Below are positions 7,883-15,553 of a stretch of 64,000 nucleotides of DNA, one piece after another (positions within the stretch are counted from its first letter, which is position 1; each line of letters opens with the position of its first letter). The position numbers were made by a program, and so were the translations under genes. A model generated the notes under the pieces. That model worked only from the letters and a program-made list of their open reading frames with translations, had not been told where the DNA came from and made no database searches. Origin of the DNA: Salinarimonas soli (GTDB taxonomy: Bacteria; Pseudomonadota; Alphaproteobacteria; Rhizobiales; Beijerinckiaceae); assembly GCF_008386575.1 (NCBI RefSeq), contig NZ_VUOA01000006.1, forward strand, positions 29,136 to 93,135. Reading direction: 5' to 3'.

Positions 7883-8605
7883 ATGGAGACGGTGATGAAC
7901 GACGTGAAGGTGAAACCCGCTCGCGGCAAGGGCCGGACGAAGGCCCCAAGCCCCGCGCCGGCGCCCGAGGCACGGCCGGCTGCGAAGGCGGCCCGGACGG
8001 TACGCAAGGCGAAGCCCGCGCCCGTCTCCGAGCCGGCCCTGTTCGACGCCCCCGCCCAGCCCGCCCCCAAGGTGCCCGCGAGGGCTCCGGCCAAGGCCGC
8101 CGCCAAGGCGGTGGCCCAGCCCAAGGCCGCCGTCGCGGTCGAGACGCCGGCCGCCCCTCCCCCGCCCTCGCTGGTCGAGACCGTCGTGGTCCCGATCGCG
8201 GCGCTCAGCCTCTCGGGTGACGGGCCCGTTCCGCAGGCGCTCTTCAACCCCATGAAGGCCGTGCTCGGCACCCGCGACCCGCGGGCGCTGTACGCCCGGG
8301 CGCAGGAGACGGGCGACACCCTGCGCAACGCCATGAGCGAGAGCGCCACAGCGACGAGCCGCGGCCTGGTGGAGCTCAACAGCCAGATGCTCGACCTCGT
8401 GCGGGCCCACAGCGACGCCACCCTGTCGCTGTGGCGCTCGGCCCTTGCGGCAGGCTCGATGTCGGAGGCGATCCGCGTCCAGACCAGCGGCGTGCGCCAG
8501 GTCTACGAGGCCTCCGCGGGCCACTGGAAGAGCATCGCCGAGACCGCCGGCCGCACCGCCGAAGCCGCCATGCGGCCCATGCAGTCGGCCCTCAAGCGGG
8601 GCTGA
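7883..8605 (+). CDS. Second phasin family protein with Ala/Pro/Lys-rich N-terminus
   Basis: 240 aa. The N-terminal 100 residues are a basic Lys/Ala/Pro-rich stretch resembling histone H1-like or PhaF-type tails. The C-terminal 120 residues (from about YARAQETGDTLRNAMSES to AAMRPMQSALKRG) show the phasin helix pattern, including LVELNSQMLDLVRAHSDATLSLWRSALAAGS. The basic tail could contact DNA as in PhaF-like granule-segregation phasins, but here the tail is N-terminal and this is inference. An in-frame ATG at 7895 is an equally good start. It follows the first phasin and ends just before a strong hairpin terminator, so the pair is probably co-transcribed. Confidence 0.8.
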   Translation: METVMNDVKVKPARGKGRTKAPSPAPAPEARPAAKAARTVRKAKPAPVSEPALFDAPAQPAPKVPARAPAKAAAKAVAQPKAAVAVETPAAPPPPSLVETVVVPIAALSLSGDGPVPQALFNPMKAVLGTRDPRALYARAQETGDTLRNAMSESATATSRGLVELNSQMLDLVRAHSDATLSLWRSALAAGSMSEAIRVQTSGVRQVYEASAGHWKSIAETAGRTAEAAMRPMQSALKRG

Positions 8606-8630
8606 TGCCCTCGACCTGAGCGTTCCCAAG

Positions 8631-8655
8631 GGCCGCCCGCAGGGGCGGCCTTCGT
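8631..8655 (+). terminator. Rho-independent terminator after the phasin pair
   Basis: A perfect 8-bp GC stem GGCCGCCC / GGGCGGCC with a 4-nt loop (8631-8650), followed by TTCGTCGTT. It sits 26 bp after the second phasin stop codon and just before the 3' end of a convergent small gene, so it may serve both directions. Confidence 0.7.
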
Positions 8656-8658
8656 CGT

Positions 8659-8886
8659 TCAGGCGGCCCCCGCCGCCATGCGCTGGAGCATCAGGGCGAT
8701 GGCGGTGAGCACGAAGCCCGTCCACCACAGGGGCGAGCGGATGGTCTTGTCCGCGCCCTCCCGCGGCGCCACGGCCCGTCCGGAGAGACGCTGGAAGGAC
8801 GGCCACAGGAAGCAGGCGAGCCCCGCGAGGGCCAAGGCGAAGGCCAGGATCGTGAGGGTCTGGGGCGACAGATTCTGCGGTGGCAT
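8659..8886 (-). CDS. Small hypothetical membrane protein
   Basis: 75 aa with two hydrophobic segments (about 9-26, LTILAFALALAGLACFLW, and about 52-70, LWWTGFVLTAIALMLQRM) joined by a basic polar loop. I do not recognise a family. The start at ATG 8886 (MPPQNLSPQ) follows a GAGGGA-like ribosome site; longer in-frame starts would run through the promoter region toward the divergent gene at 9014. Probably an inner-membrane protein of unknown role. Confidence 0.6.
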   Translation of the reverse strand: MPPQNLSPQTLTILAFALALAGLACFLWPSFQRLSGRAVAPREGADKTIRSPLWWTGFVLTAIALMLQRMAAGAA

Positions 8887-9013
8887 GGATCCCTCGGGGT
8901 GCGCAGGGCTCATAGCACAAGAGGTGCCGGAAAGCCGAGAGTGCGCCGCCGCACAATGACCAAACCCCATCGGGCGTAGAGGAAGCGGCGTCGATCCGAC
9001 AGGAGACCGCACC

Positions 9014-9424
9014 ATGCGCCGCTACGACCTCTGGTTCCTCATCCTTGCCGCCGCCTGCCTCATCGTCGGGGTGGTCATGGGCATCGCCATGGGCGTCGTC
9101 CACGATTTCCGCCTCGGTCCCGTCCATGCCCATCTCAACCTGCTGGGCTGGGCCTCGCTCGCCCTGTTCGGCCTCACCTACCGGGCCTATCCGGCGCTGG
9201 GCGCCTCGCGCATTGCGGGCTTCCACTTCGCGGCGGCCGCGCTCGGCGCCGTGACGCTCCCGGCCGGCATCACGCTGTCGATCCTCGCCGAGAACCCGGG
9301 CCTCGCGATCGCCGCCTCCTTCGTGTGGCTCGCCGCCGCCCTCCTGTTCCTCGCCAACCTCGTGGCGATGGCCCTCTCCGGCGCCAGGAGCCCGCAGGGC
9401 GTATCCTCGCCCGCCGCGGCCTGA
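9014..9424 (+). CDS. Small COX1-like integral membrane protein
   Basis: 136 aa with four predicted membrane helices. The segment HDFRLGPVHAHLNLLGWASLALFGLTYRAYP resembles a helix of heme-copper oxidase subunit I, including a conserved His pair, and short stand-alone homologues in alphaproteobacteria are often labelled cytochrome-c oxidase-like. At this length it cannot be a complete oxidase subunit, and no other oxidase genes are nearby. A good ribosome site (AGGAGA, 9001-9006) precedes the ATG. The function is unknown; heme or copper binding by the histidines is a guess. Confidence 0.65.
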   Translation: MRRYDLWFLILAAACLIVGVVMGIAMGVVHDFRLGPVHAHLNLLGWASLALFGLTYRAYPALGASRIAGFHFAAAALGAVTLPAGITLSILAENPGLAIAASFVWLAAALLFLANLVAMALSGARSPQGVSSPAAA

Positions 9425-9449
9425 GATAGACCGCTTGCCCCATCCTCTA

Positions 9450-9582
9450 CCCTCGTCCTGAGGTGCGACCCCGGACCTGGTCCGGGGGAGCCTCGAAGGG
9501 CGCTCCAGGGATTTCCCTCCGGCTCACGAGCGTCTTGCGTGCTTCGAAACGCCCGCTAGCGCGGGCTCCTCAGCATGAGGGG
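9450..9582. repeat. Long dispersed palindromic element, copy 3
   Basis: Complete copy. Outer arms are CCCTCGTCCTGAGG and CCTCAGCATGAGGG; the inner dyad is GACCCCGGACC / GGTCCGGGG-like; then CCTCGAAGG / CTTCGAAA and the hairpin GCCCGCTAGCGCGGGC. It shares a long identical core (CCCTCCGGCTCACGAGCGTC) with copy 4 at 25.7 kb. It accounts for nearly half of the 275-bp gap between 9424 and 9700. Confidence 0.85.
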
Positions 9583-9699
9583 GGAATTGGAGCTCCCTTC
9601 AGCCCGAGAAGCGCTCTGACGACCGGTCCGCCGCCTCTCGCGCCACGGGGGGCGGCGCCCCATCTTGGGCGCTCCGACAGACAAGGATGGACGCCCGCC

Positions 9700-10245
9700 A
9701 TGACCGCAGCCGCCCCGCACGACGTCGTCGCCTTCTGGAGCGAGGCCGGGCCGGACCGCTGGTTCTCGCCGGACGACGCCTTCGATGCCGCGATCCGCGA
9801 GCGCTTCCTCGCGACCTACGAGGCGGCGGCCCGGGGCGATCTCAACGAGTGGGAGCTGACGCCCGAGGGCGCGCTCGCCATCGTCCTCGTGCTCGACCAG
9901 TTCCCGCGCAACATGTTCCGGGGCACCCGGCGCGTCTATGCCACCGACGACACGGCGCTTCTCGCCGCGGAACGCGCCATCGACCGGGGTCACGACCGGG
10001 CGGTCGACCCCTCCCTACAGCGCTTCTTCTACCTGCCCTTCATGCATGCCGAAGATCTGGCGATGCAGGACCGCTCGGTCGCGCTGAACGAGGCACTGGG
10101 CGACGCCGAATGCGTGACTTACGCCCACCATCACCGGGACATCGTCGCCCGGTTCGGCCGCTTCCCCCACCGCAACGCGCTCCTCGGCCGCGAGACGACG
10201 CCCGAGGAGGCGGCCTACCTGGAGGCGGACGGCTTCCAGGGCTGA
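9700..10245 (+). CDS. DUF924 family protein
   Basis: 181-aa soluble, all-helical protein of the DUF924 family. Signatures include VVAFWSEAGPDRWF near the N-terminus, LVLDQFPRNMFRGTRRVYATD in the middle, YLPFMHAEDLAMQDRSVAL, and the C-terminal HRDIVARFGRFPHRNALLGRETTPEEAAYL. The family is TPR-like in fold; no enzyme activity is established. The start at ATG 9700 puts FWSEAG at the normal position. It converges on ilvN with only 2 bp between the two stop codons. Confidence 0.87.
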   Translation: MTAAAPHDVVAFWSEAGPDRWFSPDDAFDAAIRERFLATYEAAARGDLNEWELTPEGALAIVLVLDQFPRNMFRGTRRVYATDDTALLAAERAIDRGHDRAVDPSLQRFFYLPFMHAEDLAMQDRSVALNEALGDAECVTYAHHHRDIVARFGRFPHRNALLGRETTPEEAAYLEADGFQG

Positions 10246-10247
10246 GC

Positions 10248-10790
10248 CTACATGCCCTCGGCGCCACGGCTCATCGCCGCGATGCCCGTGCGCGACACCT
10301 CGACGAGGCCCACCGAGGTCATGAGCCCGATGAAGCGCTCGACCTCGTCCGTGGTGCCGGTGAGCTCGAAGATGAAGGATTGGAGCGTCGCGTCGAGGGT
10401 GCGGGCCCCGAAGGCGGAGGCGAGCCGCATGGCCTCGACCCGCTGCTCGCCCTTGCCGGCCACCTTGCACAGGACGAGCTCGCGCTCGATCGCCTCGCCC
10501 TGAACCGTAAGGTCCGTGACCCGGTGGACGGGGACGAGGCGCCCGAGCTGGCTCTTGATCTGCTCGATGACCGCCGGCGTGCCCGTGGTGACGATGGTGA
10601 GGCGCGAGATGTGCTTCTCGTGCTCCGTCTCGGAGACCGTGAGGCTCTCGATGTTGTAGCCGCGCCCCGAGAACAGGCCGGCGATGCGGGCGAGCACGCC
10701 GGGCTCGTTGTCGACGATCACCGCGAGCGTGTGGCGGGCGGCGGTCTCGATGCGGGTGGGATCGGGATAGTGCGTGTTCATGACGGACAT
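10248..10790 (-). CDS. ilvN: Acetolactate synthase small (regulatory) subunit
   Basis: 180 aa, the normal length. It is the regulatory subunit of acetohydroxyacid synthase, the first common step to valine, leucine and isoleucine, and confers valine feedback control. An N-terminal ACT domain is clear (HTLAVIVDNEPGVLARIAGLFSGRGYNIESLTVS), followed by the typical C-terminal domain with VIEQIKSQLGRLVPVHRVTDLT and VEVSRTGIAAMSRG. Unusually, it is not adjacent to the large-subunit gene: a GST gene and a DUF559 gene lie between ilvI and ilvN on the same strand. Seven bases separate it from the GST gene. Confidence 0.95.
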   Translation of the reverse strand: MSVMNTHYPDPTRIETAARHTLAVIVDNEPGVLARIAGLFSGRGYNIESLTVSETEHEKHISRLTIVTTGTPAVIEQIKSQLGRLVPVHRVTDLTVQGEAIERELVLCKVAGKGEQRVEAMRLASAFGARTLDATLQSFIFELTGTTDEVERFIGLMTSVGLVEVSRTGIAAMSRGAEGM

Positions 10791-10797
10791 CGGGCTC

Positions 10798-11484
10798 TCA
10801 GGGGTTGCGGCGGCGCAAGGTGGCGGTGGGCTCCTCGTCGACCTCGTCGTGGGCGACCACCCATTCCTCGTCGAGGGCGGCCTCGAGCCACTCGCGGAAG
10901 GCGGGGAGCCCTAGGATCGTGTCCATATAGGCGCGGGACACGGGATCGACGGGGATCGCGTAGGTGTCGAGGCGGGTGACCACGGGGGCGTACATGGCGT
11001 CGGCCGCCGAGAAGGCGCCGAAGAGGAAGGGCCCGCCCGCGCCGAAGCGCTCGCGCGCCTCGCGCCAGATCGCGGTCACGCGAGCGACATCCCGGGCCAC
11101 CGCCTCGCCCCGGTCGCGGGTCGCGTAGCGCTTGCCGAGATTCATGGGGCACGCGGAGCGCAAGGCCGAGAAGCCCGCGTGCATCTCGGCCGAGACCGAG
11201 CGCGCCATGGCCCGCGCCGCCGGATCCGAGGGCCATACGCCGAGGTCGGGCCGCGTGTCGGCGACGTGCTCCATGATCGCGACCGACTCCCAGACGCTGA
11301 ACCCGTCCTCCACGAGCACGGGCACCTTGCCGCCGGGCGAATGGGCCAGGATCCGCTCCCTGGTGTCGGGCCGGTCGAGCGGGATCAGGACCTCCTCGAA
11401 CGGGATCCCGAGCTGGCGCAGCAGCAGCCAGGGGCGCAGCGACCAGGAGGAATAGAGCTTGTTGGCGATGACGAGGGTGGGCAT
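10798..11484 (-). CDS. Glutathione S-transferase family protein
   Basis: 228-aa cytosolic GST-fold protein. The N-terminal thioredoxin domain starts LVIANKLYSSWSLRPWLLLRQLGIPFEE, with a Ser pair at the usual catalytic position; GGKVPVLVEDG (cis-Pro) and the WESVAIMEHV glutathione-contact motif follow. The C-terminal helical domain contains the N-capping-like FSAADAMYAPVVTRL. It lies inside the ilv operon, 7 bp before ilvN, with the DUF559 unit directly upstream. Its substrate is unknown; it probably rides on ilv transcription. Confidence 0.85.
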   Translation of the reverse strand: MPTLVIANKLYSSWSLRPWLLLRQLGIPFEEVLIPLDRPDTRERILAHSPGGKVPVLVEDGFSVWESVAIMEHVADTRPDLGVWPSDPAARAMARSVSAEMHAGFSALRSACPMNLGKRYATRDRGEAVARDVARVTAIWREARERFGAGGPFLFGAFSAADAMYAPVVTRLDTYAIPVDPVSRAYMDTILGLPAFREWLEAALDEEWVVAHDEVDEEPTATLRRRNP

Positions 11485-11490
11485 GGGGGG

Positions 11491-11895
11491 CTAGCGCTCC
11501 TCCCCTCTCCCGGATGGGAGAGGGGCCGGGGGTGAGGGTGGCACGCCGGGAGGTTGGTGGGACCTCGCCGCCATGGCAATGTGATGGAGCACCACGTCGA
11601 GATCGTCGAGCACCATCGCGTTCGGAACGCGTATGAGCCTCAATCCGTGCGCCTCGACCTCGCGGGTCCGTCGGGCGTCATAGTCCGCTTCCCATGCGTG
11701 ACCGCGCCCATCGAGCTCCACGACGAGACGGCGTTCCACGCAGACGAAGTCCAGGGTGTAGGTCAGAAGCGGAACCTGGCGGCGGACCTTGAGGCCGTCC
11801 AGCCGCCGCCCCCGCAACGCCTGCCAGAGCAGGTCTTCCGCCGAGGTTGCCTGACGGCGGAGCGTGCGGGCGAACTGGCGCTGATGCGTCGTCAA
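11491..11895 (-). CDS. DUF559 (Vsr-fold endonuclease-like) protein
   Basis: 134 aa. It matches the DUF559 family, which has a very-short-patch-repair-like PD-(D/E)XK nuclease fold: FARTLRRQATSAEDLLWQALRGRRLDGLKVRRQVPL, then LDFVCVERRLVVELDGRGH (acidic active-site candidates) and GLRLIRVPNAMVLDDLDVVL. The C-terminal tail PPSPPAPLPSGRGEER is not part of the fold: it is translated from a palindromic repeat (11502-11542), and the stop codon lies just outside it. A second, exactly inverted copy lies 25 bp before the start codon. The gene thus looks like the cargo of a small repeat-bounded unit inserted in the ilv operon. Function of DUF559 proteins is unproven. Confidence 0.85.
   Translation of the reverse strand: MTTHQRQFARTLRRQATSAEDLLWQALRGRRLDGLKVRRQVPLLTYTLDFVCVERRLVVELDGRGHAWEADYDARRTREVEAHGLRLIRVPNAMVLDDLDVVLHHIAMAARSHQPPGVPPSPPAPLPSGRGEER
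11502..11542. repeat. CTCTCCC palindromic element, left copy of inverted pair
   Basis: 41 bp: the hairpin CCCCTCTCCC-GGAT-GGGAGAGGGG, then a 17-bp CC/GGGGGTGAGGGTGGC tail. It is an exact reverse complement of 11920-11960, and it forms the 3' end of the DUF559 reading frame. Confidence 0.9.
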
Positions 11896-11919
11896 GGTCG
11901 CGGTCCCCTGGTTCAGCGC

Positions 11920-11960
11920 GCCACCCTCACCCCCGGCCCCTCTCCCATCCGGGAGAGGGG
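11920..11960. repeat. CTCTCCC palindromic element, right copy of inverted pair
   Basis: 41 bp, perfectly complementary to 11502-11542. It begins 25 bp upstream of the DUF559 start codon and ends 11 bp from the ilvI stop codon. Confidence 0.9.
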
Positions 11961-11971
11961 AGATCCGCTCA

Positions 11972-13744
11972 TCACACCAGCATCTTGCCCGCGTCGTCGA
12001 TGACCGAGCCGATGTCCGCGCCCGTCTCGCCGAGATAGTCGTTGAGGAGCATCTCGTTGTGGGCCTTGCCCGACGGGATCATCGGGAAGCAGTTCTCGGC
12101 CTGGTCGACCACGCAGTCGAAGATCACCGGGCGGTCGACGGAGATCATCTCCTTGATCGCGCCGTCGAGGTCGCCGGGCTTCTCGCAGCGGATGCCCACC
12201 CCGCCATAGGCCTCGGCGAGCTTCACGAAGTCCGGCAGGGACTCGGAATAGCTCTCCGAGTAGCGGCCGCCATGCAGGAGCTCCTGCCACTGGCGCACCA
12301 TGCCCATGTACTGGTTGTTGAGGATGAAGATCTTGACCGGCAGGCGGTACTGCACGGCGGTCGACATCTCCTGCATGTTCATGAGGATCGAGGCCTCGCC
12401 CGCGATGTCGACCACCAGCGCGTCGCGATGGGCGAGCTGGACGCCGATGGCGGCGGGCAGGCCGTAGCCCATGGTGCCGAGGCCCCCGGAGGTCATCCAG
12501 CGGTTGGGCTCCTCGAAGCGGTAGTACTGCGCGGCCCACATCTGGTGCTGGCCGACCTCCGTGGTGATGAAGGTCTTGCGGTCCTTGGTGAGCTCGTAGA
12601 GCCGCTGCACCGCGTATTGTGGCTTGATCGTCTCGGACGAGTTGCGGAAGCCGAGGCAGTTGCGCCGGCGCCAGCCCTCGATCTTGCCCCACCAATCCTT
12701 GATGGCGCCTTTGTCGACCTGCGGGGCGCTGGAGCGCCACAGGCGGACCATGTCCTCAAGCACGTGGGCGCAATCGCCGATGATCGGGATGTCGACCTTC
12801 ACGGTCTTGTTGATGGAGGACGGGTCGATGTCGACGTGGATGCGCCGGGAGCCGGGCGAGAACGCGTCGATGCGCCCGGTGATCCGGTCGTCGAAGCGCG
12901 CCCCGATATTGATCATCACGTCGCAGCCATGCATGGCGAGGTTCGCCTCGTAGGTGCCGTGCATGCCGAGCATCCCGAGGAATTGCGGATCGGAGCCCGG
13001 ATAGGCGCCGAGCCCCATGAGCGTCGAGGTGATGGGAAAGCCCGTGAGCTGCACGAGCTCGCGCAGCAGGGCCGCCGCGTGGGGCCCCGCGTTGATCACG
13101 CCGCCACCGGTGTAGAACACGGGGCGCTTGGCCGACGCCATGAGCGCGATGGCGGCCTTGATCTTCTCGATGTCGCCCTTCACCGCCGGCCGGTAGGTCT
13201 TGTGCTGGTTGTCCCGGGGGCGGGCATAGGCACCCGTCTTGAACTGGATGTCCTTGGGCAGGTCGACGACCACGGGCCCCGGGCGCCCGCTCGCCGCCAC
13301 GTGGAACGCCTCGTGCAGGATGCGCGGCAGGTCCTCGATGCTCTTCACGAGGTAGTTGTGCTTCGTGCAGTGGCGCGTGATGCCCACCGTGTCGCATTCC
13401 TGGAAGGCGTCGGTGCCGATGAGGTGGGTGGGCACCTGGCCCGTGATGCACACGAGCGGGACCGAGTCGAGCATCGCGTCGGTGAGGCCCGTCACGGCGT
13501 TGGTGGCGCCTGGGCCCGAGGTCACGAGAACGACGCCGACCTTGCCCGTCGAGCGGGCATAGCCCTCGGCGGCGTGGACCGCGCCCTGCTCGTGGCGCAC
13601 GAGGATGTGGCGCACCTTCCCCTGGTGGAAGATGGCGTCGTAGATGGGAAGCACCGCGCCGCCCGGATAGCCGAAGATGTGCTCGACGCCCTGATCCTGG
13701 AGGGCGCGGACGACCATCTCGGCCCCGGTCATCATCTCGCTCAT
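11972..13744 (-). CDS. ilvI: Acetolactate synthase large (catalytic) subunit
   Basis: 590-aa ThDP-dependent acetohydroxyacid synthase; it condenses two pyruvates, or pyruvate with 2-oxobutyrate, for branched-chain amino acid synthesis. The N-terminal Pyr domain carries [15 protein letters not shown]-like sequence and the catalytic-Glu segment [22 protein letters not shown]; the C-terminal PP domain has the ThDP/Mg segment [22 protein letters not shown] followed by [12 protein letters not shown]. The start at 13744 ([25 protein letters not shown]) aligns with known IlvI proteins; the frame stays open another 59 codons through the attenuator leader, which is not coding. Expression is probably controlled by the leader peptide and terminator at 13809-13910. 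Confidence 0.95.
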   Translation of the reverse strand: MSEMMTGAEMVVRALQDQGVEHIFGYPGGAVLPIYDAIFHQGKVRHILVRHEQGAVHAAEGYARSTGKVGVVLVTSGPGATNAVTGLTDAMLDSVPLVCITGQVPTHLIGTDAFQECDTVGITRHCTKHNYLVKSIEDLPRILHEAFHVAASGRPGPVVVDLPKDIQFKTGAYARPRDNQHKTYRPAVKGDIEKIKAAIALMASAKRPVFYTGGGVINAGPHAAALLRELVQLTGFPITSTLMGLGAYPGSDPQFLGMLGMHGTYEANLAMHGCDVMINIGARFDDRITGRIDAFSPGSRRIHVDIDPSSINKTVKVDIPIIGDCAHVLEDMVRLWRSSAPQVDKGAIKDWWGKIEGWRRRNCLGFRNSSETIKPQYAVQRLYELTKDRKTFITTEVGQHQMWAAQYYRFEEPNRWMTSGGLGTMGYGLPAAIGVQLAHRDALVVDIAGEASILMNMQEMSTAVQYRLPVKIFILNNQYMGMVRQWQELLHGGRYSESYSESLPDFVKLAEAYGGVGIRCEKPGDLDGAIKEMISVDRPVIFDCVVDQAENCFPMIPSGKAHNEMLLNDYLGETGADIGSVIDDAGKMLV

Positions 13745-13808
13745 GGCCTTCAAAGCTCCGTTGGGGTCTGGCTGTCTGGTCGGCGTATGTCGGTGGCGTG
13801 CAGGCAAT

Positions 13809-13832
13809 AAAAAAAGGCCCTCTGAGGGGCCC
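13809..13832 (-). terminator. Attenuator terminator upstream of ilvI
   Basis: On the minus strand, a GC stem GGCCC / GGGCC with a CTCAGA loop (13816-13832) is followed by seven T (13815-13809), 65 bp before the ilvI start. Just upstream lie a GCAGGGC-TAGC-GCCCTGC hairpin and the pairing segments GCGCCATC and GATGGCGC, giving alternative folds typical of attenuators. Confidence 0.8.
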
Positions 13833-13859
13833 ATGCGCCATCTCCGGAGTTGCAGGGCG

Positions 13860-13910
13860 CTAGCCCTGCTCCGTCGATGGCGCTCGAAGTACGAGAATAA
13901 GCTTGCGCAT
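13860..13910 (-). CDS. Branched-chain leader peptide of the ilv operon
   Basis: A 16-codon frame, [16 protein letters not shown], starts at ATG 13910 and ends at TAG 13860. Five consecutive residues are Leu, Ile, Leu, Val, Leu, i.e. all three regulatory amino acids of the pathway. Its stop codon lies in the loop of the first hairpin, and the poly-T terminator follows about 28 bp downstream. This is the layout of ribosome-mediated attenuation: stalling at the LILVL codons should favour an antiterminator. No strong Shine-Dalgarno is obvious upstream. Confidence 0.75.
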   Translation of the reverse strand: MRKLILVLRAPSTEQG

Positions 13911-13966
13911 AGCCGCCGCATTCCGGTGTGAAAGTTGCGCGACGCTAGACGATCGGGCCATGCGGG

Positions 13967-14428
13967 TCAAGCGGGCGAAGGGTTCGTTTTCGGGGCTGGC
14001 TGCCGGTTCGAGACCGCCTCAAAGCGTCCCAGCGCGCCCTTGGCGGGCCGCCCGCGGCGGCGCTTCACCTCCCGCTCGAAGGCGATGAAATGCTCCAGCT
14101 CGCCCGCGCGGTTGAACAGGGGCTCGATGTCCACCTGGCAGAGATATTGCTCGCCCGACTTGCGGTAGTTCACCACGCAGCCGGAGAACGGCTTGCCCTC
14201 GCGCAGCGCCCGGGCGAGCGTGCGCAGGACGAGGCGGTTGGTTCGGGCGCCCTGGAGCATGCGCGGGCTGCGCCCCACCACCTCGTGTGCCTCGTAGCCC
14301 GTCATGCGGCAGAAGGCGGGGTTCACGTAAAGGATCGTGGGGCCGGGCTCGCCAAGGCTCGTGTCGGTGAGCACGATCGCGGTGTCGTTCGCCTCGGCGA
14401 GCGTTCGGATCAAGTCCTCAACCGTCAT
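13967..14428 (-). CDS. LOV-like PAS domain protein lacking the photoactive cysteine
   Basis: 153 aa; essentially a single PAS domain of LOV type plus a basic tail. The start at 14428 (MTVEDLIRTLAEANDTAIVLTD) is supported by GAGGAGG 7 bp upstream; the open frame extends further back but with no better site. The motif that in LOV photoreceptors reads G-x-N-C-R-F-L-Q-G is GRSPRMLQG here, so the flavin-adduct cysteine is absent (Pro). VNYRKSGEQYLCQVDIEPLF and HFIAFEREV match the PAS beta-sheet. The C-terminal KRRRGRPAKG resembles an AT-hook. No output domain is present. It is probably a sensor or adaptor; flavin binding is possible but untested. Confidence 0.8.
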   Translation of the reverse strand: MTVEDLIRTLAEANDTAIVLTDTSLGEPGPTILYVNPAFCRMTGYEAHEVVGRSPRMLQGARTNRLVLRTLARALREGKPFSGCVVNYRKSGEQYLCQVDIEPLFNRAGELEHFIAFEREVKRRRGRPAKGALGRFEAVSNRQPAPKTNPSPA

Positions 14429-14626
14429 TACGTCCTCCTCGACACGACACGCCATCGCCGCGAGCACGGAACGGGCTTTCCTCAACGCCAGCGGGCCCAA
14501 GACCCGCGCCCGAAACCGTTCAGGCGTCAGTTGTCGCGATGGATATGCGAGGTGACCCTTCGTCAGTCCAGCGCAAAGACCGGGGTTTGTCGCCTCGAGA
14601 ACCATGAAACGCGCTAGACCTGCGGC

Positions 14627-15553
14627 TCAGCACGGCCTCCAGGCGAGCCCTGCCACCTCCTCGGGCGACAGCCAGCGCCATCCGGGCATCTGGTGGCGAA
14701 ACCAGGTGAATTGCCGCTTCGCGTAGCGCCTGGTGTCCCCCTGCCCCCGGACGATCGCCGCCTCCAGGCCCGTCTCGCCGCGCAGGTGACTGAGGAGCCC
14801 CGGCACGCCGTGCGCACGCATGACGGGGAGCATGGGATCGAGCCCCCGCGCGCCAAGTGCCGCCACCTCGTCCAGGGCCCCCTGCCCCACCATGGCGACG
14901 AAGCGCGCGTCGATGCGCCGGCGCAGCACCTCGCGGTCGGGGCTGAGGAAGAGCCGCGTCGTGGGCACGCCGGCGAGCGGGCCCGGGATCCGCCGGCCCT
15001 GGAACGCCACGAGCGAGCCGCCCGTCGCGGCGTGGACCTCGAGCGCCCGCAGGACCCGCAGCCGGTCGCTCGGGCGCAGATCTCCGCCGGTCGCGGGATC
15101 GAGGCGCATGAGCCGCGCGTGGAGCTCCGGCGTCTCGACCCCCTCGGCCTCGCCGCGCACCCTCTCGCGCACCTCGTCCGGCACGGGCGGGATGTCGGAA
15201 AGGCCCTCCAGCAGCGCCCGGAAATAGAGCCCCGTGCCGCCGACGAAGACGAGCGGGAGACCGCCCGCCTCCCCGATGAGCCGCGCGGCGTCCTCCATGT
15301 AGCGCGCCACGGAATAGTTCACGGCGCCGTCCACGTGGCCATAGAGCCGGTGGGGCGCCTGAGCCTCCTCCTCGGGCGTCGGCCGGGCGCTGAGCACCCG
15401 CAGGTCGCGGTAGACCTGCATGGAATCCGCGTTCACGACGAGGGCGCCGGTCTCCCGGGCCAGCCGCAGCGCCAGCGCCGACTTGCCGGACGCGGTCGGC
15501 CCTGCGATGAGAACCACCCGTCCGCCGCCCTGATCGTCCGTGCCATGCCCCAT
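14627..15553 (-). CDS. miaA: tRNA dimethylallyltransferase
   Basis: 308 aa. It transfers a dimethylallyl group to N6 of A37 in tRNAs reading UNN codons. P-loop GPTASGKS at 18-25, then NADSMQVYRDLRVLSARP (substrate-binding Asp), HRLYGHVDG, FVGGTGLYFRALLEGL, and the C-terminal TRRYAKRQFTWFRHQ anticodon-contact motif. The start at ATG 15553 lies inside the first codons of the divergent serB gene, so the two coding regions overlap by 9 bp; a GTG eleven codons downstream would remove the overlap but leaves almost nothing before the P-loop strand. No other gene shares its strand immediately downstream. Confidence 0.93.
   Translation of the reverse strand: MGHGTDDQGGGRVVLIAGPTASGKSALALRLARETGALVVNADSMQVYRDLRVLSARPTPEEEAQAPHRLYGHVDGAVNYSVARYMEDAARLIGEAGGLPLVFVGGTGLYFRALLEGLSDIPPVPDEVRERVRGEAEGVETPELHARLMRLDPATGGDLRPSDRLRVLRALEVHAATGGSLVAFQGRRIPGPLAGVPTTRLFLSPDREVLRRRIDARFVAMVGQGALDEVAALGARGLDPMLPVMRAHGVPGLLSHLRGETGLEAAIVRGQGDTRRYAKRQFTWFRHQMPGWRWLSPEEVAGLAWRPC

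Noticed and set aside
11495-11970. CGCTC target-site duplication flanking the DUF559 unit.
   Set aside because: The two pentamers are not directly adjacent to the inverted repeats and could occur by chance.
13744-13921. In-frame 59-codon extension of ilvI upstream of 13744.
   Set aside because: It reads through the leader peptide and terminator hairpin; homologous proteins start at [12 protein letters not shown].
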